Counted from the stretch's first letter, positions 12,967-23,318 are shown. The stretch is DNA of 44,936 bases from Conidiobolus incongruus B7586 (GCA_000697335.1 JNEM01006714.1:1-44936); one strand, 5' to 3'. Numbers and translations are program-made. The notes: a model not told the origin generated them from the sequence alone.

Positions 12967-13356
12967 ATGTATTATAAAATATTACTTAGATCATCTAAAT
13001 TAATTACTCAAAACATTTTGAAACGTCAATTGGTTTCCTTTCCCTCTATTTTAGGTAGCCAATTTCAAACTAGAAATTATATCGATCATGCCAATTTATT
13101 GAAAAACCAAAAGTTGATGCCTATGCTTAAAGAATTGATGAAGCATCCTAACGTTATCGCCAAATTACAAGAATTGAGTCAAGTTCTTCAAGCTGAAGGT
13201 TTTGATATGCAGACACTAAGTGGCAATAAGGCCGTACTTATGGTTAAACTTATGGCAAATACTAATGTTAGAAATAAGTTAAAAGAACTTAAGGATGAAA
13301 TTGACAAGAGTGGTATTAACTTGAATGTTGAAGATATGGCTAAGTTAATTAAATAG
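12967..13356 (+). CDS. Small hypothetical protein with probable mitochondrial presequence
   Basis: I do not recognise this 129-residue single-exon protein. The first ~38 residues (MYYKILLRSSKLITQNILKR...) are rich in Lys/Arg, Ser and Leu/Ile with no acidic residue, ending near TRNY, which reads as a mitochondrial targeting presequence. The remainder is predicted helical and charged. It has two similar-looking blocks: LKELMKHPNVIAKLQELSQVL and VKLMANTNVRNKLKELKDEI, each of the pattern hydrophobic-Met-x-N/HP-NV-x-x-KL-x-EL. That suggests an internal duplication of a short helical hairpin. No Cys pairs, membrane segment or catalytic motif is visible. The start is the first ATG of the frame and gives the presequence. 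It could be a mitochondrial assembly or import factor, but that is only inference from the presequence. Confidence 0.75.
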   Translation: MYYKILLRSSKLITQNILKRQLVSFPSILGSQFQTRNYIDHANLLKNQKLMPMLKELMKHPNVIAKLQELSQVLQAEGFDMQTLSGNKAVLMVKLMANTNVRNKLKELKDEIDKSGINLNVEDMAKLIK

Positions 13357-13534
13357 GCTCTAAAGCTTTAATTTATCTATGCAAAATAAAATCAATTTTA
13401 ATAGCATTTTATATTTTAAAATTTATCATATTTTGTAATATGCTTACAATCTCATTAATATCATGAAGATGAAATAGAAATGATAATTTATTCAAAGTTA
13501 ATAATTAACAATATAATGATTAAAATGACTAGAG

Positions 13535-14413
13535 TTATCTTTTGCTATACCCTTTGTGACCTGAATATGATCGATCTTTGGAAACGGGTTTGGGTTGGGG
13601 TTTAGCACCTAATCCTAACAGTCTTTCTCTAGGTTGAGGGACTAATTCTTTCTCTTTGCCTTTTTTAGCTTTCTTTTTTTCTTCAGCTTCTTCATCCCAT
13701 CCCATACCTCTTAACATTGCCAAACCAAATTCCTCAATGGGTGTTTCTTCGTACTCTTCGAGGGTGCAGGAATCGGGACGGGATTCAATATCTTGGCGAT
13801 AAGCTTCGGTTTCGTTATAGGATTGGAGTGGAATAGACATAACCTTAACCGTCTTAGTATTTGTAGATTCATTGACTAATTCGTTGATTGCTTGTTGTTC
13901 GAGTGTGAGTGGTTCTTGAGGTTGGGTATTTTTTGAATCAGTCTGAGTTGACTCATTCTCTTCAATGTTTTCTTCAGGTTCGGTAGGTTTTGGCTGCATA
14001 ACTTTCAAACCATACTTGGTATTACTATCTACACCATTGATGACGGTAGTTGTAACAACGTCTTTACCAACAGGCTGACTTTGAGGGATATAAATGGCTT
14101 TCTTTCTAGCTTTCCAGCCTCCTTCCTCTTCGATACATGGAATAACACGTTTAACAGGGATTTCGCTAGGGTCTTTTGCATTCGGGTCAAATTCTGTGAT
14201 AATTTGAACTTTATCAGTTTCAGCTTTAACTGTTTCTTCACCTAAATTCACTCTATTACGACTAATAGTAACGTTAGTTGGTTTTGTAGAAGTAAATTTA
14301 AAACCAATACCATTAATCGTGCTATTACCATTATTCTCTGAATTTTCTGAATTTGTAGATTTTTTTAAATTAAATTTTTTAAAATTTGAAGAATTGGGAT
14401 TTTTTCTAAACAT
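13535..14413 (-). CDS. Spp2/GPKOW-like G-patch pre-mRNA splicing factor
   Basis: Spp2 (GPKOW in animals) is a spliceosomal G-patch protein that recruits and activates the DEAH helicase Prp2 before the first splicing step. This 292-aa intact single exon has an N-terminal low-complexity Asn/Ser segment, a conserved 'KVQIITEFDP...KRVIPCIEE...WKARKKA' block typical of the family, and a C-terminal G-patch. The G-patch reads EEFGLAMLRGMGW, then a Lys/Glu-rich insert, then PRERLLGLGAKP; the FGLAMLRGMGW motif is the Spp2/GPKOW form. I see no KOW domains after it, so it resembles short fungal Spp2 more than animal GPKOW. It ends in a basic tail (SYSGHKGYSKR). It converges with the small gene at 12967-13356 across about 180 bp. 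Confidence 0.88.
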   Translation of the reverse strand: MFRKNPNSSNFKKFNLKKSTNSENSENNGNSTINGIGFKFTSTKPTNVTISRNRVNLGEETVKAETDKVQIITEFDPNAKDPSEIPVKRVIPCIEEEGGWKARKKAIYIPQSQPVGKDVVTTTVINGVDSNTKYGLKVMQPKPTEPEENIEENESTQTDSKNTQPQEPLTLEQQAINELVNESTNTKTVKVMSIPLQSYNETEAYRQDIESRPDSCTLEEYEETPIEEFGLAMLRGMGWDEEAEEKKKAKKGKEKELVPQPRERLLGLGAKPQPKPVSKDRSYSGHKGYSKR

Positions 14414-15449
14414 TATTAAAATATATCGAATATAAAATTATTGTTAGTAATTAAATTGTTAAAATATTATTGATTATTTCTTAATGAATTGAATTAAATA
14501 AATAGATTTAAATTTTTATTTTATTATGGGATTAATAAATTTTTATAAGTCACATTTTTATTATTATATTTAAATTTCAATTATAGATTAGTTTAAAATA
14601 ATTATATTTCTAAAAATTCTCTTTTAAATATTTTTTATTTATCAAAATAATACACAATTGTATATGTTAATTTGAAATGTTATAAATTCAGGATTTAAAG
14701 AATTAATATTAATAAAATTTTAGATAATATCAAATTATTAATCTGCTGATGAAAGGATTAAACATATATACTAACATATATTTATTGTAGTATAAATCAA
14801 TAATAATAAAATAATATACTAGATTAAATCTAAAAATTAATAACTATCATATTAAATTTTGATAAGTAATTTGAGTTTAATATGATATAAATAAAATTAA
14901 GAATGCTATGACTATTAAATTTCTAATATCTGATAAATCTCCTTATAATTTAAGTCGAAAATATATATTGTTTAAAATTAATTAATGGATTATTGGAATT
15001 TAATTAATATTAAATATAAAATTCACATAAATATATATATATCCGAAAATTATAATTTATAATAATTCACATAATTCATTATACTTTAAAAACTACTTAT
15101 GATATCTAAATTTAATTTATGCGGAATTTATTTATTACTTCTAAAGTTATTATTTTGAATATACAAAAACATATGTATATATTTTATTTTGAATTATATT
15201 CAATCAAATCTTTAAAAATTTCTAGATATAATGAGAAACAAGAATTTTGTAATTAATATTCCCACAAACGAATACTAACTATTTTAATTCATTAAATTGA
15301 ATTCAATGAATGTATTACATTCAAAATTCATACTCCTTAATTGTTAACACTTGAAAATATAAAATTATTCAAAATAATTGATTCATAACAAATATATGAT
15401 AATACTGGTTTATATTTAATCGATTAATTTCTTTTAATATTATATCATA
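14414..15449. other. AT-rich intergenic DNA (divergent promoter region)
   Basis: About 1 kb between the divergent Spp2-like and Bir1 genes. I see only AT-rich sequence, with no exon, RNA gene or recognisable factor site. Confidence 0.6.
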
Positions 15450-17828
15450 ATGAAATTTAAAACTACAAAATTAGCTTTATATCATTTTTCAGATTATAGA
15501 GAATTGTCATTTACCAATCAAATAAATTATCAAGGTAAAATTGAAGACGAAGCAGAGTTTTTGAGAAATATACCGCTTGATAAGGTTGATACGAGTAAAA
15601 AAGCCAAATATGAATGGAAGTTTTTCAAATCTAACTCCAAACTAAACCCTAAAAAGGTAAATTGAAAAACAATTTATTTGTTTAAAATTAATAATTTAAA
15701 ATAGTTAGCAGAAGCTGGATTCTTTTTTACACCTACATCGAAAATAAAAGATGTTGTCACATGTTATATGTGCCAATGTCAGGTGGATAGTTGGTGTGAA
15801 AGGGACGATCCTTTAAAGTACCATTGTGAAGAATCGCCGAATTGTCACTTGGTTATTTCAAAGCTTCAATTTTTGAATAAAAAAATGAATCTTGACAAAA
15901 TCCAATTTACAAGCGAAAGCTATTTTACGTCACGGTTAAAAACTTTTAGAGACTGGTGGCCCCACCAATTTAAAAGATCTAATTGCCATCCTATAGAGGT
16001 AAATATCTTGTGGTATAGCTCTTTATTCATTTAACTTATATGTTGTAATTGGTAGCTCGCAAAAGCTGGCTTCTGTTTAAATGCGAATACTGAATTCCCG
16101 GATCAAACAGAATGCTCTTTATGTGGATTAGTCAAAAATCAGTGGAAAAGTAATCAAAATCCATTTCAAGAACATTTCTTTTTTAATCCAGACTGCCCTA
16201 TTGTAAAATTAATAATATCACAGTCTAATGAAAAACTCAATTCTGAAGAAATTTATTTACCTAAAATTCCAAGGTCTATTAAAATAAATAACACTGTAAA
16301 TCTCACAGATTTTTCCCTAACTTATTGCTAATCTTGTTATTTAGATTGCTATCAAAGAAGAAGAGCATACAAAATACAATATTGGATTATCAGATGAGAA
16401 ATCAATCATAGCAAATCGTACTCGAGTAAGTCACTATAATAATATTTATTGAATATACAATATCTAATAAGTTATTATTAGCGGGTTGGAACTGTCACAC
16501 TTACTCAACCCAATGCCAAGCCTGAATCTATGGTTGATAGGTCTAATATAATGACTAAACCATATTTACTACGTTCAGCAAAGAAACACGATTTGAATAA
16601 TAAACAGTCTACATCGAATTCATCAGATAAACCAACAGAATCTAAAGGTAAACAACTTTTTATTAATAACAAATGACAACTAGATAAATATTTGTTGGTT
16701 ATTAATAACTAACTATTATTTATGGATTTAGTATCTCGAATGAAAAAGAGAACAAAACCTCAACCTGACACAGCTAAGAAGCGTCTCAAATCTTCGACAA
16801 AGCCAAAAATTAAACACGAGGACAAATCAGTAAATGTATATCTTAATCAAGATAACCATAACAGTAGTGTATATTTTGACAAATCTAAGGTGCTTCAATC
16901 ACCTGTTCATCCACAAATGTCACCAACAGCATCAATCAAACGAAATCGAATAGCTAAATCTACCAAAATTCAACGTACAAGTTCACATACTTCCCCAACT
17001 GTAGCTGCACCCACATTATTCAATGTTGTTACTACAAAAAATATCCTTTCATCTACTGCTAACATTCAACCTGTTCAATTTGCTAAACCTAAGCCAACTC
17101 GATCAATATCTGAAAAACTGGAAATGGCGCCAACTTCCTCCAATCATGAGTCCCTAGTTCAAACAAAACCAGGCTTAGTAGAAACATTATCAACGCATCA
17201 TAAACGTCGCTTTCAATATCGATCAGGAAAATCACCAGAACCTACTTCCACTTCTCAGTCACCGTCACAGCCCCAAACACATCATATACAATCGCTATCA
17301 CCGTCACAATCACATCCACAACCCCAACCTGAACTGCAATCTCAGCCCCTGCCTCAGCCTCTTCCCCTGACTCATTCTCAGCCTGAGATTCAATCCCAAC
17401 CACATCCCTTACATGACCTTCCACCATATTGTCAAATCGACAATTATGAAATATCGGCAGATGAAACAGTCAACAAGCGACACAAAAAAGCGATAGATTT
17501 TCTGGGAAAATCGATAAAACTTCACACACTTCCAGGCATGAAGCCCGCACCATCTCTCGAAGAGTACGACGGCACGCCGCAAGAATTTCTCCAACGCACA
17601 CAACAAGAAGCATCACGGATTAGCAAAATAGCGATGGAGTGGGAAACTGCAAGGACGCAAAAAGTGTTAGAATATTTGGACAATACCGAAATGGATCGCG
17701 ATCTTGATAATTTTCTTAATAAGTTGGATCAAATGATCGAAAATATGTAAGTTTAATTCATTTTCATTTGCTTTTCGTTATATTAATTAGATTTTTGTAG
17801 GAAATCTAGAAATCAGCGTAATCCTTAA
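15450..17828 (+). CDS. BIR1: Bir1/survivin-family protein with two BIR domains
   Basis: Fungal Bir1 is the survivin-like subunit of the chromosomal passenger complex, working with INCENP and Aurora kinase at centromeres and the spindle midzone. Seven exons join in frame: 15450-15656, 15705-15998, 16056-16295, 16345-16425, 16482-16647, 16732-17746, 17801-17828, giving 676 aa. BIR1 has C89, C92, H109, C116 and BIR2 has C187, C190, H207, C214, the CX2C...HX6C zinc pattern; each is preceded by LA(E/K)AGF. Introns fall at the same place (just before LA-AGF) in both BIRs, evidence of tandem duplication. The middle is basic and Ser/Thr-rich, followed by a Pro/Gln/Ser tract (about 17236-17420). A conserved-looking acidic helical C-terminus (SLEEYDGTPQEFLQ...) ends the protein. 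The final 28-nt exon is supported by the consensus GTAAGT donor at 17747; reading through it instead would stop one codon later. Two BIRs plus a long tail matches fission yeast Bir1 rather than one-BIR animal survivin. Confidence 0.92.
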
Positions 17829-19066
17829 TATTTTTTCATTTGAATTCAGTTATTTTTAATAAAAATAATATAAATGTATTTTTTTAAAAATTCATTAAAT
17901 GATATAATTTGTAGATATTATCATATTTAATAAAATCTGATAAAAAATCAAATGCTAAATTTATGTATTTTGATTATAAATTGTTGAAAGTTTTAATAGA
18001 AATATATTCGATTCTATATACCTTTTACTAACTATATATTAATTCGATTATAAACTAAAAATTAATAAATTTTTACGATATAATGGAATGATCTATTATA
18101 TTGACTAAGATCAGCTTTAACCCCATACAATGATTTTTTCAAACTAAGGATTAATTCTTCAATTTATTAATATAAAACTTGCATTAATGCAACAATATTG
18201 ACTTAATACAACACTTACTTCGGTACTATATAAAATATCAAAATATAGGAAGCAATCAAATTATATTCTCAAAAAATTTCTTTATTTTAAGGATTTAATT
18301 ACTATAAAAATGAAACATAGATTATCTAATATCTTCATTGATCCCCATTAATTTAAAAAATTTAAATTAAATAACGATTGCAATATTAATATATAATATA
18401 ATTGACCAAATCAAAATATTTTATTAAATAATTTTAATCCTTAGGTAATTGTTTGAGGTTAATTTTTGATGATAATTACAATATTAAAATTTTTAAAATT
18501 TTTAAATACTCAAAAATCTGTTTAGAATATAATAATATGATTAAATTAATAAAGAACTATTAATTTTAAAATTCCGTCTTAAGTTCATAAATCATTTTAT
18601 TTACTAGAATTTAAAAAATATTTTGAACCATAAATGATTCAATTCAATATATGGATTAAATAATTATTAAATTGAGTAAAGTTAAAATATTTATTCGAAA
18701 AGAATTAAAAATTAACCAGTGATATAATTAGTTACAAACCTAAATATTATTAAAGATTTTTAATAAAATTTGTAGGTTGTTATAGAGTGTTATTTTATCT
18801 ATAGTTGTATTATAGTGATCATTTGATTGATAAGATGAAAAATATCATTATTAATATCTTATCTAATTAATTCAAAATATAAACAAGGGATATTAACCCA
18901 CAATTCAGAAATTATAGAAATCCAAATAAATTGATTTTATTGCAAATTTAGTTCATATTATATTTGAATAGAATTAGCCAGTTTTACTAATATAATATTT
19001 ATTTAATCCTTTGTATATCAATCCAATTTAATTTTTTATAGAATATAATTAGAATCTTATAATAAA
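17829..19066. other. AT-rich intergenic DNA
   Basis: About 1.2 kb between Bir1 and CDK5RAP1 (same strand). I see no exon, RNA gene or convincing promoter motif beyond A/T tracts. Confidence 0.6.
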
Positions 19067-20839
19067 ATGAAATCTATTGTTAGACTAAGAACCAATCGAT
19101 TACTGTCATCAATTAAAACTATTAATTCCAATTATTGCAGACACCACTCTACTTCCACAAATGTTCAAGAAACCAAAACAGAAGCGAAAGTGCCTGGTGG
19201 AAAGTCTAAGAAACAGAAGCCTGAACCTATTGTGTTTTCCAACCGTTCTAAGGGCCCTTCCCTCCACGATTTTATTATGTCGCAAGCGACTCCATCCAAC
19301 GCTAAAGCTATTCAACCTCCATACTTGAATTTAGATTTACAGACTCCAAAGAACTATTTTGTTGAAGTTTACGGCTGCCAAATGAATGTAAACGACACGG
19401 AAATTTTGATGTCAGTAATGAATTCTGCTGGGTATAAGAGGACACATAATATTGAGGATGCTCACGTCGTGTTTTTAGTCACCTGCTCAATTAGAGAGAA
19501 TGCGGAATCGAAAATTTGGCACAGACTTTACGATTTGAAGAAGATGAAAGTAAAGAGTGGATTCAATACGGAGCAACCTCCTGTAGTTGGTGTATTGGGA
19601 TGTATGGCTGAGAGATTAAAGGAGAAATTGCTCGAAAAGGATAAATTGGTTGATATTGTATGTGGTCCTGACGCTTATCGTTCCATTCCACATCTTTTAC
19701 ATTTGTCCTACAAGTCAGATCAAACTCAGGGTGTCGCCAACGTTATTTTGTCAGCTGATGAGACTTATGCTGATATTGTTCCTATGCGTCTTGATCCCAA
19801 TGCTCAAAGTGTCTTCTTATCCATTATGAGAGGTTGTAACAATATGTGCAGTTATTGTATCGTTCCCTTCACCAGAGGTATTGAACGCAGTCGACCTATC
19901 GATTCTATTCTTGATGAAGTTCGTAGATTAAGCGATCAAGGTATCAAAGAGATCACCCTATTAGGTCAAAATGTCAATTCATACAGAGATACATCTTCAG
20001 AATCTCACTACATCTCCAGGGGGGATAGCTTAGCTGAGGGATTTAATACCATTTACAAGACAAAGCCGGGAGGTATTCGCTTCACTGAGCTCATGGACCG
20101 TGTCAGTTTGATCAATCCCGACATTCGTATCAGATTCACATCACCTCACCCCAAAGACTTCCCTGACGATTTGATCCACTTGATTAAAGAACGTCCCAAC
20201 CTCTGCAACTCAATTCACATGCCAGCTCAATCTGGTAATACTCAAGTTCTAGAGAGAATGCGTCGTGGATACACAAGAGAAGCTTACATTGCTCTTGTAG
20301 ACAGAATCAGATCCATCATTCCCAATGTTTCCCTCAGTTCCGATTTCATCGTGGGATTCTGTGGTGAGACTGAAGCAGAGCACCAAGACACTATGTCGTT
20401 AATGGAATATGTAGGATATGACATGGCATATATGTTCGCGTATTCTATGCGCGAAAAGACGCACGCTCACCGCAAATTTGTGGATGACGTTCCTGACGCT
20501 GATAAGAAGCGACGACTTCAGGACATTATCAAGATCTTCCACACTCAAGGCTTTCTCAGACTCAACAAGATGGTCGGTACACACCAGTTGCTTCTGATTG
20601 AGGGACCTATCACCCATCCCAACCAACTCGAGAAAGGTAGAGTATTCTCAGGCAGAACTGATGGTAATCATAAGGCATTCGTTATGATGGATCCCTATTT
20701 GAAGCAAGCTAGTCCTCATCTCTACAACCTCAAGGCTGGTGACTATGTCGTCGTTAAGATTACGTCTGCTTCATCTACCTCGGTGAGTGGTATCCCTGTT
20801 GAATGCTGTTCAGTTAGCGAATTCGCCAAAAAATATTAA
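19067..20839 (+). CDS. Mitochondrial tRNA methylthiotransferase, CDK5RAP1 type
   Basis: CDK5RAP1 is a radical-SAM enzyme of the MiaB family that converts i6A37 to ms2i6A37 in certain mitochondrial tRNAs. The single 590-aa exon has the full domain order: N-terminal UPF0004 domain (VEVYGCQMNVNDTEI near 100; VTCSIREN; GCMAERLKE), radical-SAM core with MRGCNNMCSYCIVPFTRG supplying the CxxxCxxC cluster ligands, LGQNVNSYRD, RFTSPHPKDFPD, MPAQSGN, SSDFIVGFCGET, and a C-terminal TRAM-like segment ending GDYVVVKITSASS. All six cluster cysteines appear present. Length and similarity to human CDK5RAP1 (about 600 aa) are close throughout, including the YADIVPMR and KPGGIRFTELMDRVS segments. The first ~45 residues are basic with Ser/Thr and no acid until ETKTEAK, consistent with a mitochondrial presequence. 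Codon use shifts to C-ending codons in the 3' half. Confidence 0.95.
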   Translation: MKSIVRLRTNRLLSSIKTINSNYCRHHSTSTNVQETKTEAKVPGGKSKKQKPEPIVFSNRSKGPSLHDFIMSQATPSNAKAIQPPYLNLDLQTPKNYFVEVYGCQMNVNDTEILMSVMNSAGYKRTHNIEDAHVVFLVTCSIRENAESKIWHRLYDLKKMKVKSGFNTEQPPVVGVLGCMAERLKEKLLEKDKLVDIVCGPDAYRSIPHLLHLSYKSDQTQGVANVILSADETYADIVPMRLDPNAQSVFLSIMRGCNNMCSYCIVPFTRGIERSRPIDSILDEVRRLSDQGIKEITLLGQNVNSYRDTSSESHYISRGDSLAEGFNTIYKTKPGGIRFTELMDRVSLINPDIRIRFTSPHPKDFPDDLIHLIKERPNLCNSIHMPAQSGNTQVLERMRRGYTREAYIALVDRIRSIIPNVSLSSDFIVGFCGETEAEHQDTMSLMEYVGYDMAYMFAYSMREKTHAHRKFVDDVPDADKKRRLQDIIKIFHTQGFLRLNKMVGTHQLLLIEGPITHPNQLEKGRVFSGRTDGNHKAFVMMDPYLKQASPHLYNLKAGDYVVVKITSASSTSVSGIPVECCSVSEFAKKY

Positions 20840-21411
20840 ACATTATATTTATTTGTTAATTTATTTAACTAAATCCTGTTGATTAAATCTAATCCATCTT
20901 ATCGTTATAATTTTATATGAATTTACCATATTATCGTAATTAATAATTTTATCCTTTCAATAGTACTCAACTGACTATTATATCGTTTTTCAATTGAATT
21001 GATAGTGAACATATGAAATTTATTCAATATTTTGGGATGAGTTAAAGTGGATTTTATTCTAAAATATAGAATATTTATCAAAAATAGAAATATACTGAAA
21101 ACTGTATTTTTGATTCAGCTAATTCAATTAAACATAATAATGATTTAAATATCTAATAAAAACAACTCCTCAACCTAATGTTGAATGAGCAATAATTTTT
21201 CTAAAATCAAATATAGGTTGAAAATAATTAAAAATTCAAATTCAAATTTATTCAATTTATCCACTGGATCCCAACATCACTTTAGTAAATATACATTCCA
21301 TTATTCTATTTAAATTAGGGTCAATCAATTATCCTTACAATAATCACCCTTTATTCTATTCATCAATTCTGAATTAAATATAATATAATATAATATATTA
21401 TAACTACAATA
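20840..21411. other. AT-rich intergenic DNA
   Basis: About 570 bp holding the 3' end of CDK5RAP1 and the promoter of the phosphatase-superfamily gene. No exon or RNA gene seen. Confidence 0.6.
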
Positions 21412-22753
21412 ATGAATCCCAATTTAACTATTGAAAATATTAACGATCAATCACCCGGTGATATTATCACCTATGATTATAGAATTAAAAAAGATATTCA
21501 AAAAACTAAGAAAGGTGTCAAAGTATTACAATGGAATATTGAAAAAGGTTACAAAATCCAAGAAATCTTAAAAACTTTGGAAGAGTTGAATCCTGATATT
21601 GCTATTATTCAAGTATTGATTATTTATATATGACTGTTAAAAGTGTAACTAATTGTTGAGTTAGGAAGTGGATATATTCTGTGAACGTAGTAATAATACC
21701 AACCAGTTACAAATGATCTGCAAGAGGATGAATTGGTTGGGTGGGTTTGTCGTGGAATTTAACGAACTGAAATCATCTTTGAGGCCAGAAAATGCCCAAG
21801 TAAGTCTTATTCTTATTGACTATTTAGTCATGAATAATATTAACCTATTCACTAGGGCGGAGGTCTTCATGGTAATGCCATATTCTCCAAATATGATATG
21901 AATTTTGAAGCTTTAATCCACCAGTATCAACCTATTAATTGGGAGAAGCAAGGCGAAGATTTTAAAGAACCTAGATTTGGAGGGTATATTTCATTAATTC
22001 ATAATGGTTTTGACTCTTATTTAATGTTCCATTTACATTAGACGTACTACGTTAGTCTCCCAAATCAAATTGCCATGGGGCAAAACTATCCAAGCGTACT
22101 CAGCCCATTTAGAATGTTTTGGGGGCATCATCGGAAGAGTTGAGCAATTCTCAGAAATTATGAGTCATTCTAAGCAATCCTTGGCAGCTTACCCCAACCA
22201 GCTCATCTTTGGTGACTTCAACACACTCTCTCATGGCATCACTCGCCTGTCTGCCAAATACTGCCAAGATGTCTACCGCTGGAAGAGCTTGGGCTATACC
22301 GAATCCGAATGGTTCCAGCACCACGTTCTAGATGTTCATTCAGATTACCACAAAATCAACAATCGACTGGACGATAGAGACTTCGACGAGCAGGTGAGGA
22401 AAGATGCTGTTAACGTTGGGTTCTGGGACCCCTTCTCCATGAACCACGAGCCAACGCTGCTGAATCAATCATTTGGATTGAATTTTGAGGGCAAATTGGA
22501 TTGGACATTGGTCAAAGGTTTCAAAGTCAATCAAAAGTCAGTTGGAAATCACGAATTTCAAGAATCGGACCACAAGTGGTTGATGCTCGATTTAGAGGTG
22601 ATTGATGATTCCAGTAATGATGCTGAATTCTTTAAACATAGCTACCATTATCAAGCTAAAAGAGTTCATTTACAGTACACCCTTTGGGATATATTATTTA
22701 TTGCAAGTTTGCCACTCATGTGGTTGACTATTATCTATTGGTATTTATTATAA
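21412..22753 (+). CDS. Membrane-anchored endonuclease/exonuclease/phosphatase-superfamily protein
   Basis: The EEP fold covers Mg-dependent phosphoesterases such as DNase I, inositol phosphatases and neutral sphingomyelinase. Four exons (21412-21612, 21665-21799, 21856-21983, 22042-22753) join in phase to 391 aa. Superfamily motifs occur in order: VLQWNIEKG (N-terminal strand), IIQEVD with metal-ligand E68, GNAIFSKY (119-125), AYSAHLE (173-179), GDFNT (212-215, catalytic D and N) and SDHKW (330-334, catalytic D/H). Thus all catalytic residues look intact. The C-terminus has one hydrophobic helix (about 370-391, WDILFIASLPLMWLTIIYWY) ending at the last residue, so the enzyme is probably tail-anchored with the catalytic domain in the cytosol. 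From memory, fungi have an uncharacterised EEP family with a similar GDxNTxxHGIxRLS block. The substrate cannot be told from sequence; a lipid headgroup is plausible given the anchor. Confidence 0.85.
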
Positions 22754-22859
22754 AATTTTGTTATTTATAAAATATAAATAGAATTCTTTAAATTTTATTT
22801 GATTATTAAATAATCTTTATATTTTGAATATTTATATTAATTTAATTTTTTAACGGAAT

Positions 22860-22890
22860 AAAAAAGTTCAAAGGGTTGATAGACAACCCT
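22860..22890 (-). terminator. Hairpin plus T-run, candidate 3' end signal of the RNase P RNA precursor
   Basis: On the minus strand a 7-bp perfect hairpin (22872-22878 with 22884-22890, 5-nt loop) is followed by a run of six T (22860-22865 read on minus). It is the first T run of five or more downstream of the RNase P RNA and would give a ~105-nt 3' trailer. RNA polymerase III stops at such T runs; the hairpin is an extra feature. Role inferred. Confidence 0.45.
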
Positions 22891-22968
22891 ATAATTTCAA
22901 TATAACAAACTATATATTGATATGAATTTAAGTTTTAAATTTTGATTTTTTTAATATATATTAAATTT

Positions 22969-23282
22969 CCAATCCAACCCCTAAGGAATCAGAGTAATCT
23001 GAATTGAGTTAATAACTCTTGAGAGTTATTCACACTTATTAGACTAATTTTGACAATCACCCCATTAGCCATTTTCAATCCTCCGAAAAGGATAACTTTC
23101 TGTTGACTAATGACCATTTCAATTAATGGAATCTGCCGTTAGCAGCTTAGTGGTGAATCCTCAGACTTTCCCGCAGGTAATGATAAAGAGTCGACAATCT
23201 TGTATCCCGAAGGTATAAGATTTCACTCAGAATTGGTAATGACCCACTGAAGTGTGCTTGATCCCTTAGGGGTTGAAATTGG
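22969..23282 (-). ncRNA. RPR1: RNase P RNA (catalytic RNA of tRNA 5' maturation)
   Basis: RNase P RNA is the catalytic core of the nuclear enzyme that removes tRNA 5' leaders. Read on the minus strand, conserved blocks of eukaryotic RNase P RNA appear in order. CR-I GGGAAAGTCTGAG (23172-23160) matches human H1 GGGAAGGUCUGAG. CR-IV AACAGAAAG lies at 23104-23096. A block TTGAAAATGGCTAAT (23078-23064) matches H1 UUCAAUGGCUGAG. CR-V CTCAATTCAGATTACTCTG (23008-22990) matches H1 CCCAAUUCAGACUACUCUC almost base for base. The ends pair as P1: CAACCCCTAAGG near 23275 with CCTTAGGGGTTG near 22975, with an outer CCAAT/ATTGG extension. A P3-like hairpin with TTCG sits around 23190-23220. About 314 nt is near the human 341. 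MRP RNA is excluded by the CAATTCAGA CR-V. The ends are set by P1 and could be a few nt off. Confidence 0.93.
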
Positions 23283-23307
23283 AAAAAAGTTAGTGAAATT
23301 GAATATT

Positions 23308-23318
23308 GGTTCAATTCC
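23308..23318 (+). promoter_or_regulatory. B-box-like element just upstream of RNase P RNA, inverted
   Basis: GGTTCAATTCC is one base from the polymerase III B-box consensus GGTTCGANTCC. It lies about 26-36 bp before the RNase P RNA 5' end but on the opposite strand. No tRNA can be folded around it. Yeast RPR1 has A and B boxes in its leader in the sense orientation, so this inverted element may be a TFIIIC site or chance. Confidence 0.3.

Noticed and set aside
17242-17606. Two minus-strand frames inside Bir1
   Set aside because: Antisense of the Pro/Gln/Ser-rich and C-terminal parts of Bir1; low complexity and no family similarity.
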